Assembly (NCBI RefSeq): GCF_040654195.1
Contig: NZ_JBFAHM010000013.1
Span: 62,001-126,000, forward strand
Direction of reading: 5' to 3'
Length of the DNA: 64,000 nt
From: Hamadaea sp013361475
Lineage (GTDB): Bacteria; Actinomycetota; Actinomycetes; Mycobacteriales; Micromonosporaceae
Shown here: positions 1 to 10,500 of the stretch, in pieces
How positions within the stretch are numbered: position 1 is the stretch's first letter
Layout of the letters: each line of letters starts with the position of its first letter
The notes under the pieces: model-generated
Told to the model about the DNA's origin: nothing
What the model saw: the letters and a program-made list of their open reading frames with translations, nothing else
The model's database searches: none
Translations under genes and position numbers: made by a program

Positions 1-984
1 CAACGCCGCATAGCAAAGGCCGAGCACGGCGGCGGCGCCCAGAACCGTCTTGGAACCGGCAGCGCCCAGCGGGTAGTTGACCAACGCCGCCACAGCGAAG
101 ACCACCGTCGCGACGGTGAAACATCGCAGCCGGCCGAAGCGCCGGGCCAGCGCCGACCACACCGGTACGGCGAGCGCGCTCGGCCCGACGACGCAGACGA
201 ACAGGATCGAGGTGAGGCTATAGTCGCCGAGCCAATAGGTGGCCACGTACGGCACCGCGGCAAGCATGATCGCGATGCCCACGGCTTGGGTCACGAAGGC
301 CGTCATGAGCAGGAAGAACGGCCGGTTCCCCCGGGCGAGGCGGAAGGCGGCGACCAGTCCGAGGACGTCCCCGCCCGGCCGCGATCGCACCCAGCGCGTT
401 GACAGCGTCGCGATCAGGCAGGCCGCGAGGACTACCGCGCCGACGACCGCACCCATCAGGGCGTACCCGGGACGGCCGCCGCCACCGGCGTCCACGACAG
501 CGGGCGCGAGCCCGCCCGCGATCAGAATGCCCAAAGTCAGGAACACGATGCGCCAAGTCATCACGCGCAGCCGCGTATCGGGTTCGTCGGACATCTCGGC
601 GGGCAAGGCGACATAAGGCACCTGGAAGGCGGCGAACGCCACCGACGCGCCGACGAACGCCAGCGCGACCCAGATCGCGCCCGCGTACCCGCTCGACGGG
701 CTCAAGAACATCGTCGCGAACGCCACCGGCATGAGGAGCGCCCCGGTCAGCAGCAGTTTTGTGCGGCGGGCGGTGCGAACCGCCTCGCGGTCGCTGGCCG
801 CGCCGATGATCGGGTTGAAGAACACGTCGAGCGCCTTCGGCGCGACCACCACGACCCCGGCCAGCGCGGCCGGAACGGCGAGGACGTCGGTCAGGAAGAA
901 CAACAGCAGCAGCCCCGGGACGGTCGAGAAGACCCCGGTGCCGATCGATCCCACGCCGTACCCGGCGAGCCGGCCCTTGTTCAC
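1..984 (-). CDS. GPH/MelB-type MFS sugar:cation symporter (3' end outside window)
   Basis: The first 328 codons are present and the C-terminus runs off the left edge. The protein is a multi-pass membrane transporter. The N-terminus reads GRLAGYGVGSIGTGVFSTVP followed by LLLLFFLTDVL, and a loop QVPYVALPAEM matches the PY..L..EM signature of the glycoside-pentoside-hexuronide:cation symporter family. Such proteins import sugars or glycosides with Na+ or H+; the substrate cannot be told from sequence. The GTG start overlaps the TGA of the upstream tetR gene (GTGA), so the two are translationally coupled and the regulator probably controls this transporter. The start was chosen from that overlap, because no ATG precedes the first conserved segment. 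Confidence 0.8.
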   Translation of the reverse strand, partial: MNKGRLAGYGVGSIGTGVFSTVPGLLLLFFLTDVLAVPAALAGVVVVAPKALDVFFNPIIGAASDREAVRTARRTKLLLTGALLMPVAFATMFLSPSSGYAGAIWVALAFVGASVAFAAFQVPYVALPAEMSDEPDTRLRVMTWRIVFLTLGILIAGGLAPAVVDAGGGGRPGYALMGAVVGAVVLAACLIATLSTRWVRSRPGGDVLGLVAAFRLARGNRPFFLLMTAFVTQAVGIAIMLAAVPYVATYWLGDYSLTSILFVCVVGPSALAVPVWSALARRFGRLRCFTVATVVFAVAALVNYPLGAAGSKTVLGAAAVLGLCYAAL

Positions 985-1556
985 GCCGCCATCCACTTCG
1001 CTACGAGGGTGTCCAGATGCGCCCGGTAGCGGTCCACCGTGGCGAGGTCGTGCACGTGCCGTTTGCCGTCGGCGTCCAGCACGCCGGCCTGCACGAAGCC
1101 GTGGATGCTCCACATGACGGTCCAGAGTGTCATGTCGTCGTGAATTCCGATCGCCTCCCGGACCAGGTCGATCAGCGGCCAGGCGTACTCCTGCTCCAGG
1201 CCGGTCACGTCGGCGGCGTCCGCGAGCCAGCGCCGCATCCACAACGCGGGCACGTGCGGATTCGCGAGACAGAAGTCCAGGTAGCGCCGCACGAGCACCT
1301 GCACGCCCAGCACCGGGTCAGGCTCCGCGCGCATGTCCCGGATCGCGCTGTCGAGCGCCTCGCGTTCCAGCTCGTACGCGTGCCGCATCACCTCGCGATA
1401 CAAATCCGCCTTCGGCCCCACGTGGTACGCCACGGTGGCGATGTTCAGCCCACTCGCCCGGCCGATCTCCCGCGTGCTGGTGCCGTCGTAGCCGCGCTCG
1501 GCGAACAGTCGCGTCGCGGCCTCGAGTACGCGATCCCGGCTGGCCTTCTCCTCCAT
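981..1556 (-). CDS. TetR-family transcriptional regulator
   Basis: This is a 191-residue one-component repressor. Residues about 6-52 form the TetR helix-turn-helix (RDRVLEAATRLFAERGY, then TSTREIGRASGLNIATVAYH), with the usual recognition-helix aromatic and the following K-ADLYREVM. The remainder is a helical ligand and dimerisation domain rich in Trp and Leu. Its stop overlaps the start of the GPH transporter, so the likely role is ligand-dependent control of sugar uptake. The ligand is unknown. The N-terminal domain assignment is firm; the link to the transporter rests on the overlap. Confidence 0.9.
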   Translation of the reverse strand: MEEKASRDRVLEAATRLFAERGYDGTSTREIGRASGLNIATVAYHVGPKADLYREVMRHAYELEREALDSAIRDMRAEPDPVLGVQVLVRRYLDFCLANPHVPALWMRRWLADAADVTGLEQEYAWPLIDLVREAIGIHDDMTLWTVMWSIHGFVQAGVLDADGKRHVHDLATVDRYRAHLDTLVAKWMAA

Positions 1557-1634
1557 CGCTGCACCGTAACCGCCCTATCGCCCCTCCGTCAATCGTTTGA
1601 TGGAGAGCCTCTTGCCTCGATGCTTGCCGGCGCT

Positions 1635-2801
1635 TCAGGCGGCCGGCGTCGGGCCGACGTAGCCGCTGCTCCACCGGAACCGGTGGGGCGGTTGGGCGTA
1701 CTCCTCGATCGCGTGCGCGATCCACCCCGCAGTTCGCGCGACGGCGAAGATCACCTCGGCGGCTCCGGGCCCCATTCCGGCCGAATGCGCGAGCGACGCC
1801 ACCGCGAAGTCGATGTTCGGTTTGGCGTTCGCCGTTTCGACCAGGTCGTCGAGTGTCGCCTGCAGGTCGCCGGGGATCGGCACGACGTCGAGCAGCGCCC
1901 GTGCCCGGGGATCGCCTTCGGGGTACAGCGAATGCCCGAATCCCGGCAGCCCTCCGCTCCGCAGCTGCTCGGCGATCGCGGCGGCGGCGCCATCCCGGGC
2001 GGCCGTCTCGATCAACCGGAAGACACCGGCTCCCACCGCGCCGTGCATCGGCCCGTCCAGCGCTCCCAACCCGGCCGACACCACGGCGTACGGGTGGGCT
2101 CGGGTCGATGCGGCGACGCGTACCGCAATGGTCGACGCGGCCAGGTCGTGATCGGCGAGCAACACGAGCGCTGCGTTGAGCGCCCGCAGGTCCCGCGCGG
2201 ACGGCGCGCGGTCGGTCAGCCGCGACCAGAGGCGAGCCGCCACGCCGCGGTCCGCGGGCTCGCTCCGCGCGGGCAACGCGTCGACCATCGTCGCCAGCAG
2301 CTGCGGCGCACGATCGACCACAGTAGACGGAGACAGGTCGAATCGCAGCGGGTCGCTCGCCGCGGCCACCGCCACGATCACCGGCAGCCGGTCCACCAGC
2401 CGCGCGTGCGGCGGCAGGTGGCCGCTCGCGTCCCGCGCCCGCGCCAGCACCTCGACCGGCGCCGCGAACTCCGGCCGGCCCCCACCCCACAGCCACGTCG
2501 CCACCTGCTCGAAGGGGGTGTCCACCAGGCTCACGGCATCCCGGCCTCGATAAAAGAGCCGGTTGTACGCGATGAGCGTGATCGCGGTCCGCATGGCCGG
2601 CGCGGCATCGCGCTCCGGCCGGGTGCCCTGCGTACGCGAGGCCAGCCGCTCGACGTCCGAAAGCCGGAAACGGCTGATCCGCTCACCCGGAACCTTGACC
2701 CGAGTCAACAGTCCCCGGCTCACGTACGCGTAGATCGTCTCGGGCTTGATCCGCAGCCGTTGAGCGACTTCAGCGGTGGTCAGCAGGTGATCCTCGGTCA
2801 T
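1635..2801 (-). CDS. Citrate synthase-family enzyme with N-terminal excisionase/MerR-type helix-turn-helix
   Basis: This 388-residue protein is a fusion. Residues about 5-52 (LLTTAEVAQRLRIKPETIYA ... SRFRLSDVERL) are an HTH_17/MerR-like DNA-binding domain. Residues about 75-385 are a citrate synthase fold. Both catalytic histidines are visible (GPMHGAVGAG and PGFGHSLYPEGDPRAR), as is the aspartate in NIDFAVASL, so the catalytic triad (His, His, Asp) looks intact. The family condenses acetyl-CoA or propionyl-CoA with oxaloacetate. The gene diverges from a second citrate synthase across a 68-bp spacer with repeated TTGA/TCAA half-sites. An autoregulatory enzyme-repressor is a reasonable inference, but DNA binding is not demonstrated by sequence alone. 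Confidence 0.9.
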   Translation of the reverse strand: MTEDHLLTTAEVAQRLRIKPETIYAYVSRGLLTRVKVPGERISRFRLSDVERLASRTQGTRPERDAAPAMRTAITLIAYNRLFYRGRDAVSLVDTPFEQVATWLWGGGRPEFAAPVEVLARARDASGHLPPHARLVDRLPVIVAVAAASDPLRFDLSPSTVVDRAPQLLATMVDALPARSEPADRGVAARLWSRLTDRAPSARDLRALNAALVLLADHDLAASTIAVRVAASTRAHPYAVVSAGLGALDGPMHGAVGAGVFRLIETAARDGAAAAIAEQLRSGGLPGFGHSLYPEGDPRARALLDVVPIPGDLQATLDDLVETANAKPNIDFAVASLAHSAGMGPGAAEVIFAVARTAGWIAHAIEEYAQPPHRFRWSSGYVGPTPAA

Positions 2802-2817
2802 GTGGCCATGGTCTCAC

Positions 2818-2840
2818 GTTGACTGAATCAACATTGACTG
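2818..2840. promoter_or_regulatory. Candidate operator between divergent citrate synthase genes
   Basis: GTTGA-N5-TCAAC (2818-2832) overlaps TCAA-CA-TTGA (2828-2837), giving three TTGA/TCAA half-sites in 23 bp. The site lies in the only spacer shared by both divergent genes. It is a plausible binding site for the helix-turn-helix domain of the left-hand citrate synthase. The repeats are directly visible; the function is inferred. Confidence 0.45.
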
Positions 2841-2869
2841 GCCGTCGTCGGCGGAGCGACGCTCACCGC

Positions 2870-4003
2870 ATGCCAGAAACCGTCACCGTCCCGCGCGGGC
2901 TCGCCGGAGTCGTGGTCACCGACACCACGATCGGTCACGTACGCGGCCTCGAAGGCTTCTACCACTACCGGCAGTACTCGGCGATCGACCTCGCCGAGCG
3001 CCGTACGCTCGAAGACGTCTGGGCGCTGTTGATCGATGGCGCCCTGCCCACCGCTTCCGCCGACGCGTTCGCGGCCGAGATCGCGCCGCTGCGCCACATT
3101 CCGCCGGCGGTCGCCGCCGCCCTCCCGTCGATCGCGGCGGCCTCCTCATCAGTGGACCCGATGGGCGGACTGCGCGCCGCGCTTGCCGTCGCCGGCCTGG
3201 CCTCGGGCGCCCGGCCGCTCTACGACACCTCTCCGGTGGAGCGGCGCGCGCAGGCGATGCGCTTGTGCGCCCTGACGCCTTCCCTGCTGGCCGCGCTGTA
3301 TCGGCTACGCCTCGGCCTGGACGTCGTCGAACCTCGGGACGATCTGCCGCACGCGGCCAACTACCTGTACATGATCACCGGGACTGTCCCGTCGCCGTCG
3401 CAGGTGGCCGCCGTCGAGAAGTACCTGATCTCGACGGTCGACCACGGCTTCAACGCGTCGACCTTCACCGCCCGCGTCATCGCCTCCACCGGCGCCGACC
3501 TGTACGCCTGCATCGGCGGCGCGCTCGGCGCCCTGTCCGGCCCGCTCCACGGCGGCGCCCCGAGCCGCGCATTGGACACATTGGACGCCATCGGCTCCGT
3601 CGACCGGGCCGACGACTGGCTCCGCTCACGGATTCTGTCCGGTGACCGGATCATGGGGTTCGGCCACCCGATCTACCGCACCGAAGACCCCCGCTCACGG
3701 ATGCTGAAGGGGGTCGCCCAGTCGCTCGGCGGCCCGCTCGTCGACTTCGCGGTCGCCGTCGAGGCGCGTGTGCTGTCGTTGCTGGCCGAGCTCAAGCCCG
3801 GCCGCGAGCTGCACACCAACGTGGAGTACTACGCCGGAGTCGTCATGGAACTGTGCGGACTGCCGCGGGAGATGTTCACGCCGACCTTCGCGACGAGCCG
3901 GGTCATCGGGTGGTGTGCCAACGTCCTGGAACAGGCCGAAGATTCGAAGATCATCCGGCCGGACTCGCGGTACGTAGGGCCGCCGCCCCAGCGCGTCCCC
4001 TGA
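2870..4003 (+). CDS. Citrate synthase (actinobacterial second citrate synthase type)
   Basis: This is a 377-residue citrate synthase without an HTH. The ATG at 2870 was chosen over the TTG at 2819 because the latter falls in the operator-like repeats and adds only low-complexity Arg residues. The first His lies in GPLHGGAPSRALD and the second in GFGHPIYRTEDPRSRML. The C-terminal substrate-binding segment is TSRVIGWCANVLEQ. At the usual catalytic Asp position (NVDF in most citrate synthases) this protein has Glu (NVEYYAGVV). The conservative change may be a subfamily trait rather than loss of function. Product could be citrate or 2-methylcitrate. Divergent from the HTH-fused paralogue and convergent with the toxin immunity gene. 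Confidence 0.9.
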   Translation: MPETVTVPRGLAGVVVTDTTIGHVRGLEGFYHYRQYSAIDLAERRTLEDVWALLIDGALPTASADAFAAEIAPLRHIPPAVAAALPSIAAASSSVDPMGGLRAALAVAGLASGARPLYDTSPVERRAQAMRLCALTPSLLAALYRLRLGLDVVEPRDDLPHAANYLYMITGTVPSPSQVAAVEKYLISTVDHGFNASTFTARVIASTGADLYACIGGALGALSGPLHGGAPSRALDTLDAIGSVDRADDWLRSRILSGDRIMGFGHPIYRTEDPRSRMLKGVAQSLGGPLVDFAVAVEARVLSLLAELKPGRELHTNVEYYAGVVMELCGLPREMFTPTFATSRVIGWCANVLEQAEDSKIIRPDSRYVGPPPQRVP

Positions 4004-4011
4004 TACCGGCG

Positions 4012-4073
4012 GGCTCGTCAGAATCTCACGCATCGCGGAGAATCTGACGAGCCGATTTCCGAACAACAATCGG
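4012..4073. terminator. Bidirectional hairpin terminator region
   Basis: A perfect 11-bp inverted repeat, GGCTCGTCAGA (4012-4022) and TCTGACGAGCC (4043-4053), is followed by a smaller CCGAT...ATCGG pair (4052-4073). It sits between the convergent citrate synthase and SUKH immunity genes and could serve both. Confidence 0.6.
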
Positions 4074-4122
4074 TTATTGGGGTTCAGACACCGCCATCAA
4101 AATGCCGACGGCTCAAGTTGCT

Positions 4123-4560
4123 TCACGCCACGTCTTTCGGAGCATAACCGAGAACCAGCGCATCCAGAGCCTGAGGAAGACGCCCAAAAGTAGCCAGCCA
4201 CGTCGCAACCAGATAAAGCGTCGAATCTTCATCGAGCCCTAGGAGGTAGCGATCATCAAGATCGCCGACCGGGTATATCGAGCGCCCAACCACTTCACTC
4301 CATGCGAGGAACCGATCGGCTTCGCCAAGACATAATAGCGGATCTAAATCAAACGGTTCCCGAGCCGACGTAACGCCCGGTCCAGCATGATCAACGCATA
4401 TCGCTCCAAACTCAGTCAGAAAGCTCCGGGCCGCTGGATGCATCTCGCCGAATCCATCCTCCAGCAACGCTCGATTCCACTCTGCCGTTTCGACGACGCG
4501 TCCTCGAAACCACCCCGCAGCCCGCAAGGCGACCTGTGTGTCTGGCATCAAATCAGTCAT
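4123..4560 (-). CDS. SUKH-3 family immunity protein
   Basis: This 145-residue protein matches the SUKH-3 pattern: an early AGWFRGRVV segment, a W in the first helix, HPAARSFLTEFGAI, and a later FDLDPLLCLGEADRFLAWSE. SUKH proteins are cytosolic immunity proteins that neutralise the C-terminal toxin domain of their neighbour. Its ATG overlaps the TGA of the Rhs gene (ATGA), the standard coupling for a polymorphic toxin and its antidote. The DNA is noticeably poorer in G+C than the flanks, as expected of recently exchanged toxin/immunity cassettes. SUKH-3 is the best family fit by eye; other SUKH subfamilies are the alternative. Confidence 0.82.
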   Translation of the reverse strand: MTDLMPDTQVALRAAGWFRGRVVETAEWNRALLEDGFGEMHPAARSFLTEFGAICVDHAGPGVTSAREPFDLDPLLCLGEADRFLAWSEVVGRSIYPVGDLDDRYLLGLDEDSTLYLVATWLATFGRLPQALDALVLGYAPKDVA

Positions 4561-7500
4561 TTGCCATCATCCGTAATGAAGTCTAAATCGAACGCTGCAA
4601 CCAGGTGTCGACAACTCTTGCACGGGCCGATTTCTCTTCCATGCTTCGGATTTCCATGTGTTCGAATGGTGACCGCAGCGGCCGCTGCGCCTTGCGGATC
4701 CATATCGGCGAACAATGCTATCGATATACACACTGGCAAGCCACACTTACCGTGGCCTCGACCCTGATCAACCAATGGAACACTCGCCAAGATACTTGCT
4801 ACGCGGGGATGAAGTACCGGGCTCCCGTCCGTCACACTCGTGGCCGAAATAATCGGTCCATTCCCAGCGATCTGAATCGCTTCAGCAACCTGGGGACGCC
4901 CGTGGGCAGGCAGGCTCGTCGCCATATCCGCTTCAGCATGCGCCGCTTCCGTAAGACGACACTGATCGTTGTTGTTGTGGACGAGGACGGGCGTGCCGCC
5001 AGCGATTACGTAGTAGGTGTGGAGGTTGTCGACCGTGAGGTCGCGCATCGTCTTGGCGCCGGCGTAGCTCTGGACCGCCGCGACGTACTGCTTCTCCCCG
5101 TTCGGGCCGACAAGCTCGTGCCCGACCTTCAGGTCGGCCGCGTCGACCCACTGCCCGTCGGTCGCGTCCCAGAACGGGTGGTGCTGCGTAGTGTGGAGCG
5201 TCGTGACGGTCGGTCCGCGGACTGTACCCGCGCTGACATCGTCACCGGAGGTCTCCGGTGACGACTGGCCCTCTGGCGCGACCGAGGTGATCATGACGTC
5301 AGTCAGGTCCAAGTCGAGGTTCTGGTGAAGAGCGGTGACCTTTTGCGCGGAGTCCTTGCCCGTCCCAGGATCGGTCGCAACGACCTCATCCCCCAGCTCG
5401 ATATCTTCGATGGCCCGGGTAGAACCATCGGCCATCAAGACCGGCGTACGAGGGTCGAAACTGTGACGCTTGAGCGAGCAGCTGCCACCGCCTCCGGGGT
5501 TGTCGTCGCCGTCGTCCTTTTTCGTCGGCGAGTCGTTCTCGTTGTTCTTGCCCTGGCTTTCGTTGCCACGGCTGTTGTCGGGAGCGTGCGGGTCCCTGTT
5601 TTCCGGGTGATCGTCGGCGGGCCGCTCGGGGTCTGCTTTCTTCGGCTTGGAAGGTTTGCCGGGGCTGGAGTTGTGCTTCGGTTTTTTCGGTTTGCCGCCA
5701 CCGAAGGTGGGCACGAACGGGATCGTCGGGAGGCCGGTGTCGTAGCCGAGCAGACCGGCAGCATTGTTGATCTTGTCTGCCGCGTTGTTCAGCTTGTCGA
5801 GCATCTCAAGGGCCTTCTTGCCCTTCTCGATGATCTCCTCGGCGATCTTGACGGCCCGCTTCCATGCCTTGTACGCCGAGAACGCAGCGTCGACGAGCTT
5901 GAAGATCTTCTTGCCCATCGATAAAAGCTTTCCGATCGGCAGCAGGCCGAGGATCATTTCACCGCAGGCCATCAGGTCACCCTTGGTGAAGCAGTTGATC
6001 ATGTCGGTGATGCCGAGGAAGTCCAGGATCATTCCCGCGCCGCACTCTAAGAGCACGTCGAGGAACGATTTGTTGGCGACCTTCTGGGCGGCCTCCAGCT
6101 GCGACTTCAGCTTCTCGATGGCTTCCTTGGAGACGGGCGGGCCGTCATCCGGGTTGTACGCCTCGCCGAGTTCGGTCGTGGTGTTGCCGTTGTCGGTCTT
6201 GGTGTTGGTCGTGGTTTTGCCAGGAGGCGGCGGGTTCGGCACACAGCCGCTGCCTTGCGGGTGGTCCTTGCAGAACTGCGTGAGGTCGGGCCCCGCTCCG
6301 TAGTCGTGGTCAACGACCTTGTGTCCGCTCGGGTCCGTGTGCAGCAGCGGGTTGGCGTTGGCGTACGCGTACCGGTTGGCGCTGACCGACGGGCTCGGGT
6401 TGTTGCTGTAGGAATCGCGCGAGTCGAACTGGCCGGTCGCCGGGTTGTACCAGCGGGCCGCCATGTTGACTCGGCCGGTCGAGGTGTCGGTCCACTCGGA
6501 CTGGTAGCCGAGCGAGCCGAGCATGTTCGAGCGGTCGCCCGCCTTCACGTCGCCCAGCGGGTCGTACTTGGTCCAGCGGTTGATAGCCGAGTCGGCGGCG
6601 CCTGTCTGGGCGAAGATGTCGTCGTGGAGGTCGGTCCAGGCGTATACCTCATTGGCGCCGCTGGTGTCACGCTCGCCGACGACCTTGCCTGCCGGATCCC
6701 GGACGTACTTTGCGGTCAAGTCCGCGGCGAGGTCGTTCTCCAGCCCCGAGAACTTCTTGCCCGGCTGGATCGCCCGGCCGATCGCGTCGTACTCGTAGGT
6801 CTGGGTCCCGGCTTGGGAGCCCTGCGAAATGATCTGACCGTACGCATCGGCACTGGTGTACTGCGTGGTCTGCGTGTCGTAGACCGAACGCAGCGAGCCA
6901 CGCGCGGTGTACGTGTACTGCGTTGACGCGTTGACGTAGGTCAGCCGGTTGCGCTGGTCATACGAGAAGGTCTTGTCCCCAGCCTTCGTCCGGTTGCCGG
7001 CCTTGTCGTACTCGTAGGTGACCGCGGGTTTCTGCGCGCCGCCCTGGGGCGTCTCCGTCCAGGACGTCAGCCGGTTCGCGTAGTCGTAGGTGTAGACGTT
7101 GGTTGCCGCGCCGGAGAAACCAGTCGTGGTCTTCTTCGTCGGATTGCCGTTGGCGTCCCACTCATACGTCAGCGAGCCGACGATGGCACCGCCTGACGTC
7201 TTGAGCGTGTCGGACTGCAACAGATGGGTCGGGTAATAGCTGAAATCCCGGCGGTTGTTGCTGTTTCCGTACACGACGCGGCTGACCTGCGACATCTGGT
7301 CGTAGCTGTAGGTCGTCTTGATCGCGCCGTTGGTCAGCGTCGCCAGCCGGCCAGCGGCGTCATAGGTGTACGCCGTCGAACCCGCGGCGTCCGCACGTGA
7401 GGCGAGCTGCCCATCCGGGGCGTACGTGAACGTCGCGTCGCCTGAGGCGTTGCCTGTGATCGACCGAAGTAAGCCCCGGTCGTCATAGGTGAGCGTATTG

Positions 7501-10500
7501 GTAGTCGAACCGGTGCCGGAGAACGATGTCACCCGGCCGTCCAAGTCATACCCGAAGGTGCGCGACGCGGTCGTCGCTTCGGCTCCCGATCCACTCTGGC
7601 CGATCAGATTCCCGGCATTGTCGTACGAGTAGTCGACCGATACGCCGCCCGGCTCGATCAGCCGCACTAGGCGGCCGCCCTTGTCGTACGCCTTGGTATA
7701 GGTGCGATCCGCCGCAGCGGGATAGGCGTCGGTGGCGGGCTCGATAGTCGACTCTTCGAGACCGAGGCTGTTGTACGTCGTCACGAACACGTTGCCGAGG
7801 CCGTTCGTCATCCGGGTTTGGTTGCCCGCGATGTCGTAGCCGAACGTCGTCGTGATCGAGTCCGCGCTGTTGTCGCTGACCGGCTCGGTCTGCGATGTCA
7901 GCAGGCCGGTCGCGTCATACGCGTACGTCGTACTGTGGTTCTGCGGATCCTTCATGGCGACGACCTGGCCCGCCGAGTCGTAACTCGTCTCGACCTTGGC
8001 CAACTCCTGGTACGTGGCCGAATACTTCGCCTTGATCACCGGTCGGCTAAGTAGGTCGTAGCCAACCGTCGAGTACGTGAGGTCCGAGTTGATGGTCTTC
8101 GTCTGTCGACCCAGGCGGTCGTATTCGATCGTCGTGGTCAGATCCGTAGCCGTAGTCGTGCCGGTGGCGCTGTCGAATACCGGCACGTTCTTGGCAGTGA
8201 CGCTGGTGGGCTGGCCCGCCGCGTTGTAGCCCGTGGTCGACACGACGCCGGCGGGGCTGGTGGTCTGCGTGAGCCAACCACCAATTCCGTACGCGTACTG
8301 CATGGTGTACCAGGTTCCGGAGCCGTCTTGCCGGACCCACGTCCGGTCAGTCAGCTTGCGATCCATGAAGTCGTAGCTCGACTCGCTGATCGCACCGGTG
8401 GGCGAGACGCTTCGGAGCAGGTTGCCATTGAGGTCGTAGCTGACGAGGCTGTCTGCGTACCCGGAGCCGGTGGGTGCAGGTGTGCGGATCTTCCACACCC
8501 GATCCAGCTGGTCGTAGAAGTATTGCGTCGCGATGCCCGTGGCGTCGACAGTCTTCGTTATACGGCCGTCGTCATCGTACTCGGTCGTGCTGACCGGAGT
8601 GACCGGCGTCGACGATTCAGGCGGCGTGTAAGAGGGATAGGTGGCCGACGTCTGACGGCCTTCGGCGTCGTACCCGTAGACGATCACGCGCCCCTTGGGG
8701 TCCTTGCTCTCCGTCGCCTCGCCGAAGGTGTTGTAGCCGGTGAAGGCGATCCGGTTCGCCGTGCCGAGGGACGACCCGTTCTCCTCGACGGCCACGCTGG
8801 GGCTCGTGACCTGCGCGAGCCGACCGGCCTCGTCGTACTCCTTCAGCGTCGTCCGGCCCAGCGGATCAGTCTCCGAGGTGATCAGGCCACGGTTGTCGAC
8901 GGTGTAGGAGTACCGCGCGACCTTGGCAGTCACCGCGGATCCGTCGAACACCTTGACGATCTGGGCGTCGGAGAGGACTGCCTGGTGGATCTGGACATCC
9001 GCGAGCGACCCCGGGAAACCGGTCCCAGCGGTGCCGGCCGATCCGACGAGCACAGTTCCCTGAGCGGTGTTCGTGGCATTGACCGCGGAAGTCGTATTGT
9101 TCGGACTTCCGTTCACATAGAGCTTCAGGGTCTTCGCGTCGGCATCGTAGGCCACCGCCAGGTGTGTCCACTGGCCGGCGGTCACGGTGCTGCTCGACCA
9201 GACCGAAGGCGCCGTGCCCGTCTTCCCGTCACGCAAGGTCGCGTACCACTTCTGAGCCGAGGCACTGAAGCCGAGCTTGAAGGCAGCCGTGCCGTCGGGC
9301 GACATACGCATCACGACCCATTCGTCATACGCGCTCAACGAACTGATGTTGGCCCAGGCAGACACGGTGAACGAGCGCGACGGATCGAAGACCGAGCCGG
9401 CGACCGCGACTTTGCTGCTGTCGCCGTTGAAGATGGCCGACCCGGTCAGATCCGATCGGGTCGACGGCTTGCTCGTCGACCAGGTGACGTTCGACGCGAC
9501 GCCCTTGCTGTTGCCGGCCGTGTCGGCCGCGATGGTGCCGCTGGTCTGGTTCAGCTGCCAGCGGGCCACCGGCGTGGTGGCCGGGTCACCGTTGTACCGG
9601 TTGATCGCGATGAGCTGACCGGCGGCGTTGTACAGGCTGTCGGAGTGCGCGAGGAGGGTTGTGCCGTCGTACGCCGAAGAGGAGATGATCTGGTCGTCAT
9701 CAGACAGAACGTTCTTCGTGACTCGGTTGAGGCCGTCGACGTCGAGCGTCGACTCGTACGCCCGGCCGACCGCGTCCACAACATAATCGGACCGTGTCGC
9801 GTGGTTGTTGGTGAACTGCTTGACCAGGAAGCCCGAAGCGTCGTAGTAGTCCTCTTCGATCAGGTTTTCCTCGCCGCCTGCACCGACCCGCTTGATCGTC
9901 TCGGTCAGACCATTGTCGGTGTATGTGTACACCGTCTTGGCCAAGTTGGCGTCGGTCACCGACAGCAACAAGCCGTTGTCGTAGTAGACGCGCTTCTCGA
10001 TGGTGAGGTCCGCGGCGGGCTTCGGGTAGGCGGGGTCGTTGGGATCGCCGACGTATCCCTCGACGATCGACTCGGTGAGCTGGCCGGCGGCGTCGTAGAC
10101 GTAGCGGTGCTTGACGCCGTCCGGCAGCCGCTGCTTGGTGATCGGGTGGCCGAGCTTGTCGTAGAGGATCTCGTTGACGACGTTCCGGCTGTCGTAGACC
10201 CTGGTGGCCAGGCCGTACTGGTCGTAATCCGTGCGTACCCAGCGAGGGGCGTCCCCACCAGTGGTGTCCTCGACCCTGGTCGACAGGACCAGCCCGTCCA
10301 CGTCGTACTCGTAGGTCGTCTTGGCGGTATGGAGCGCGTTGGTGACGCGGTTGCGGACGGCCGGGTCGGTCTGGGTGACCAGCCGCATGCCCTTGTCGTA
10401 AGTCGATGTCGTCGTCAGTGTGGCGCCACCGCTGTTCTCGACCTTGGTGATGACGTTACCGACGTTGTCATACACGTACTTCGTAGACTTGCCGGTCGAC

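Noticed and set aside
1017..2822. 601-codon open frame antisense to the tetR and citrate synthase genes
   Set aside because: Covers two clear minus-strand genes; composition dominated by His/Arg/Gln.
2819..2869. N-terminal extension of the right-hand citrate synthase from TTG
   Set aside because: It would read through the operator-like repeats and adds an Arg-rich stretch not expected for the family; ATG 2870 fits better.
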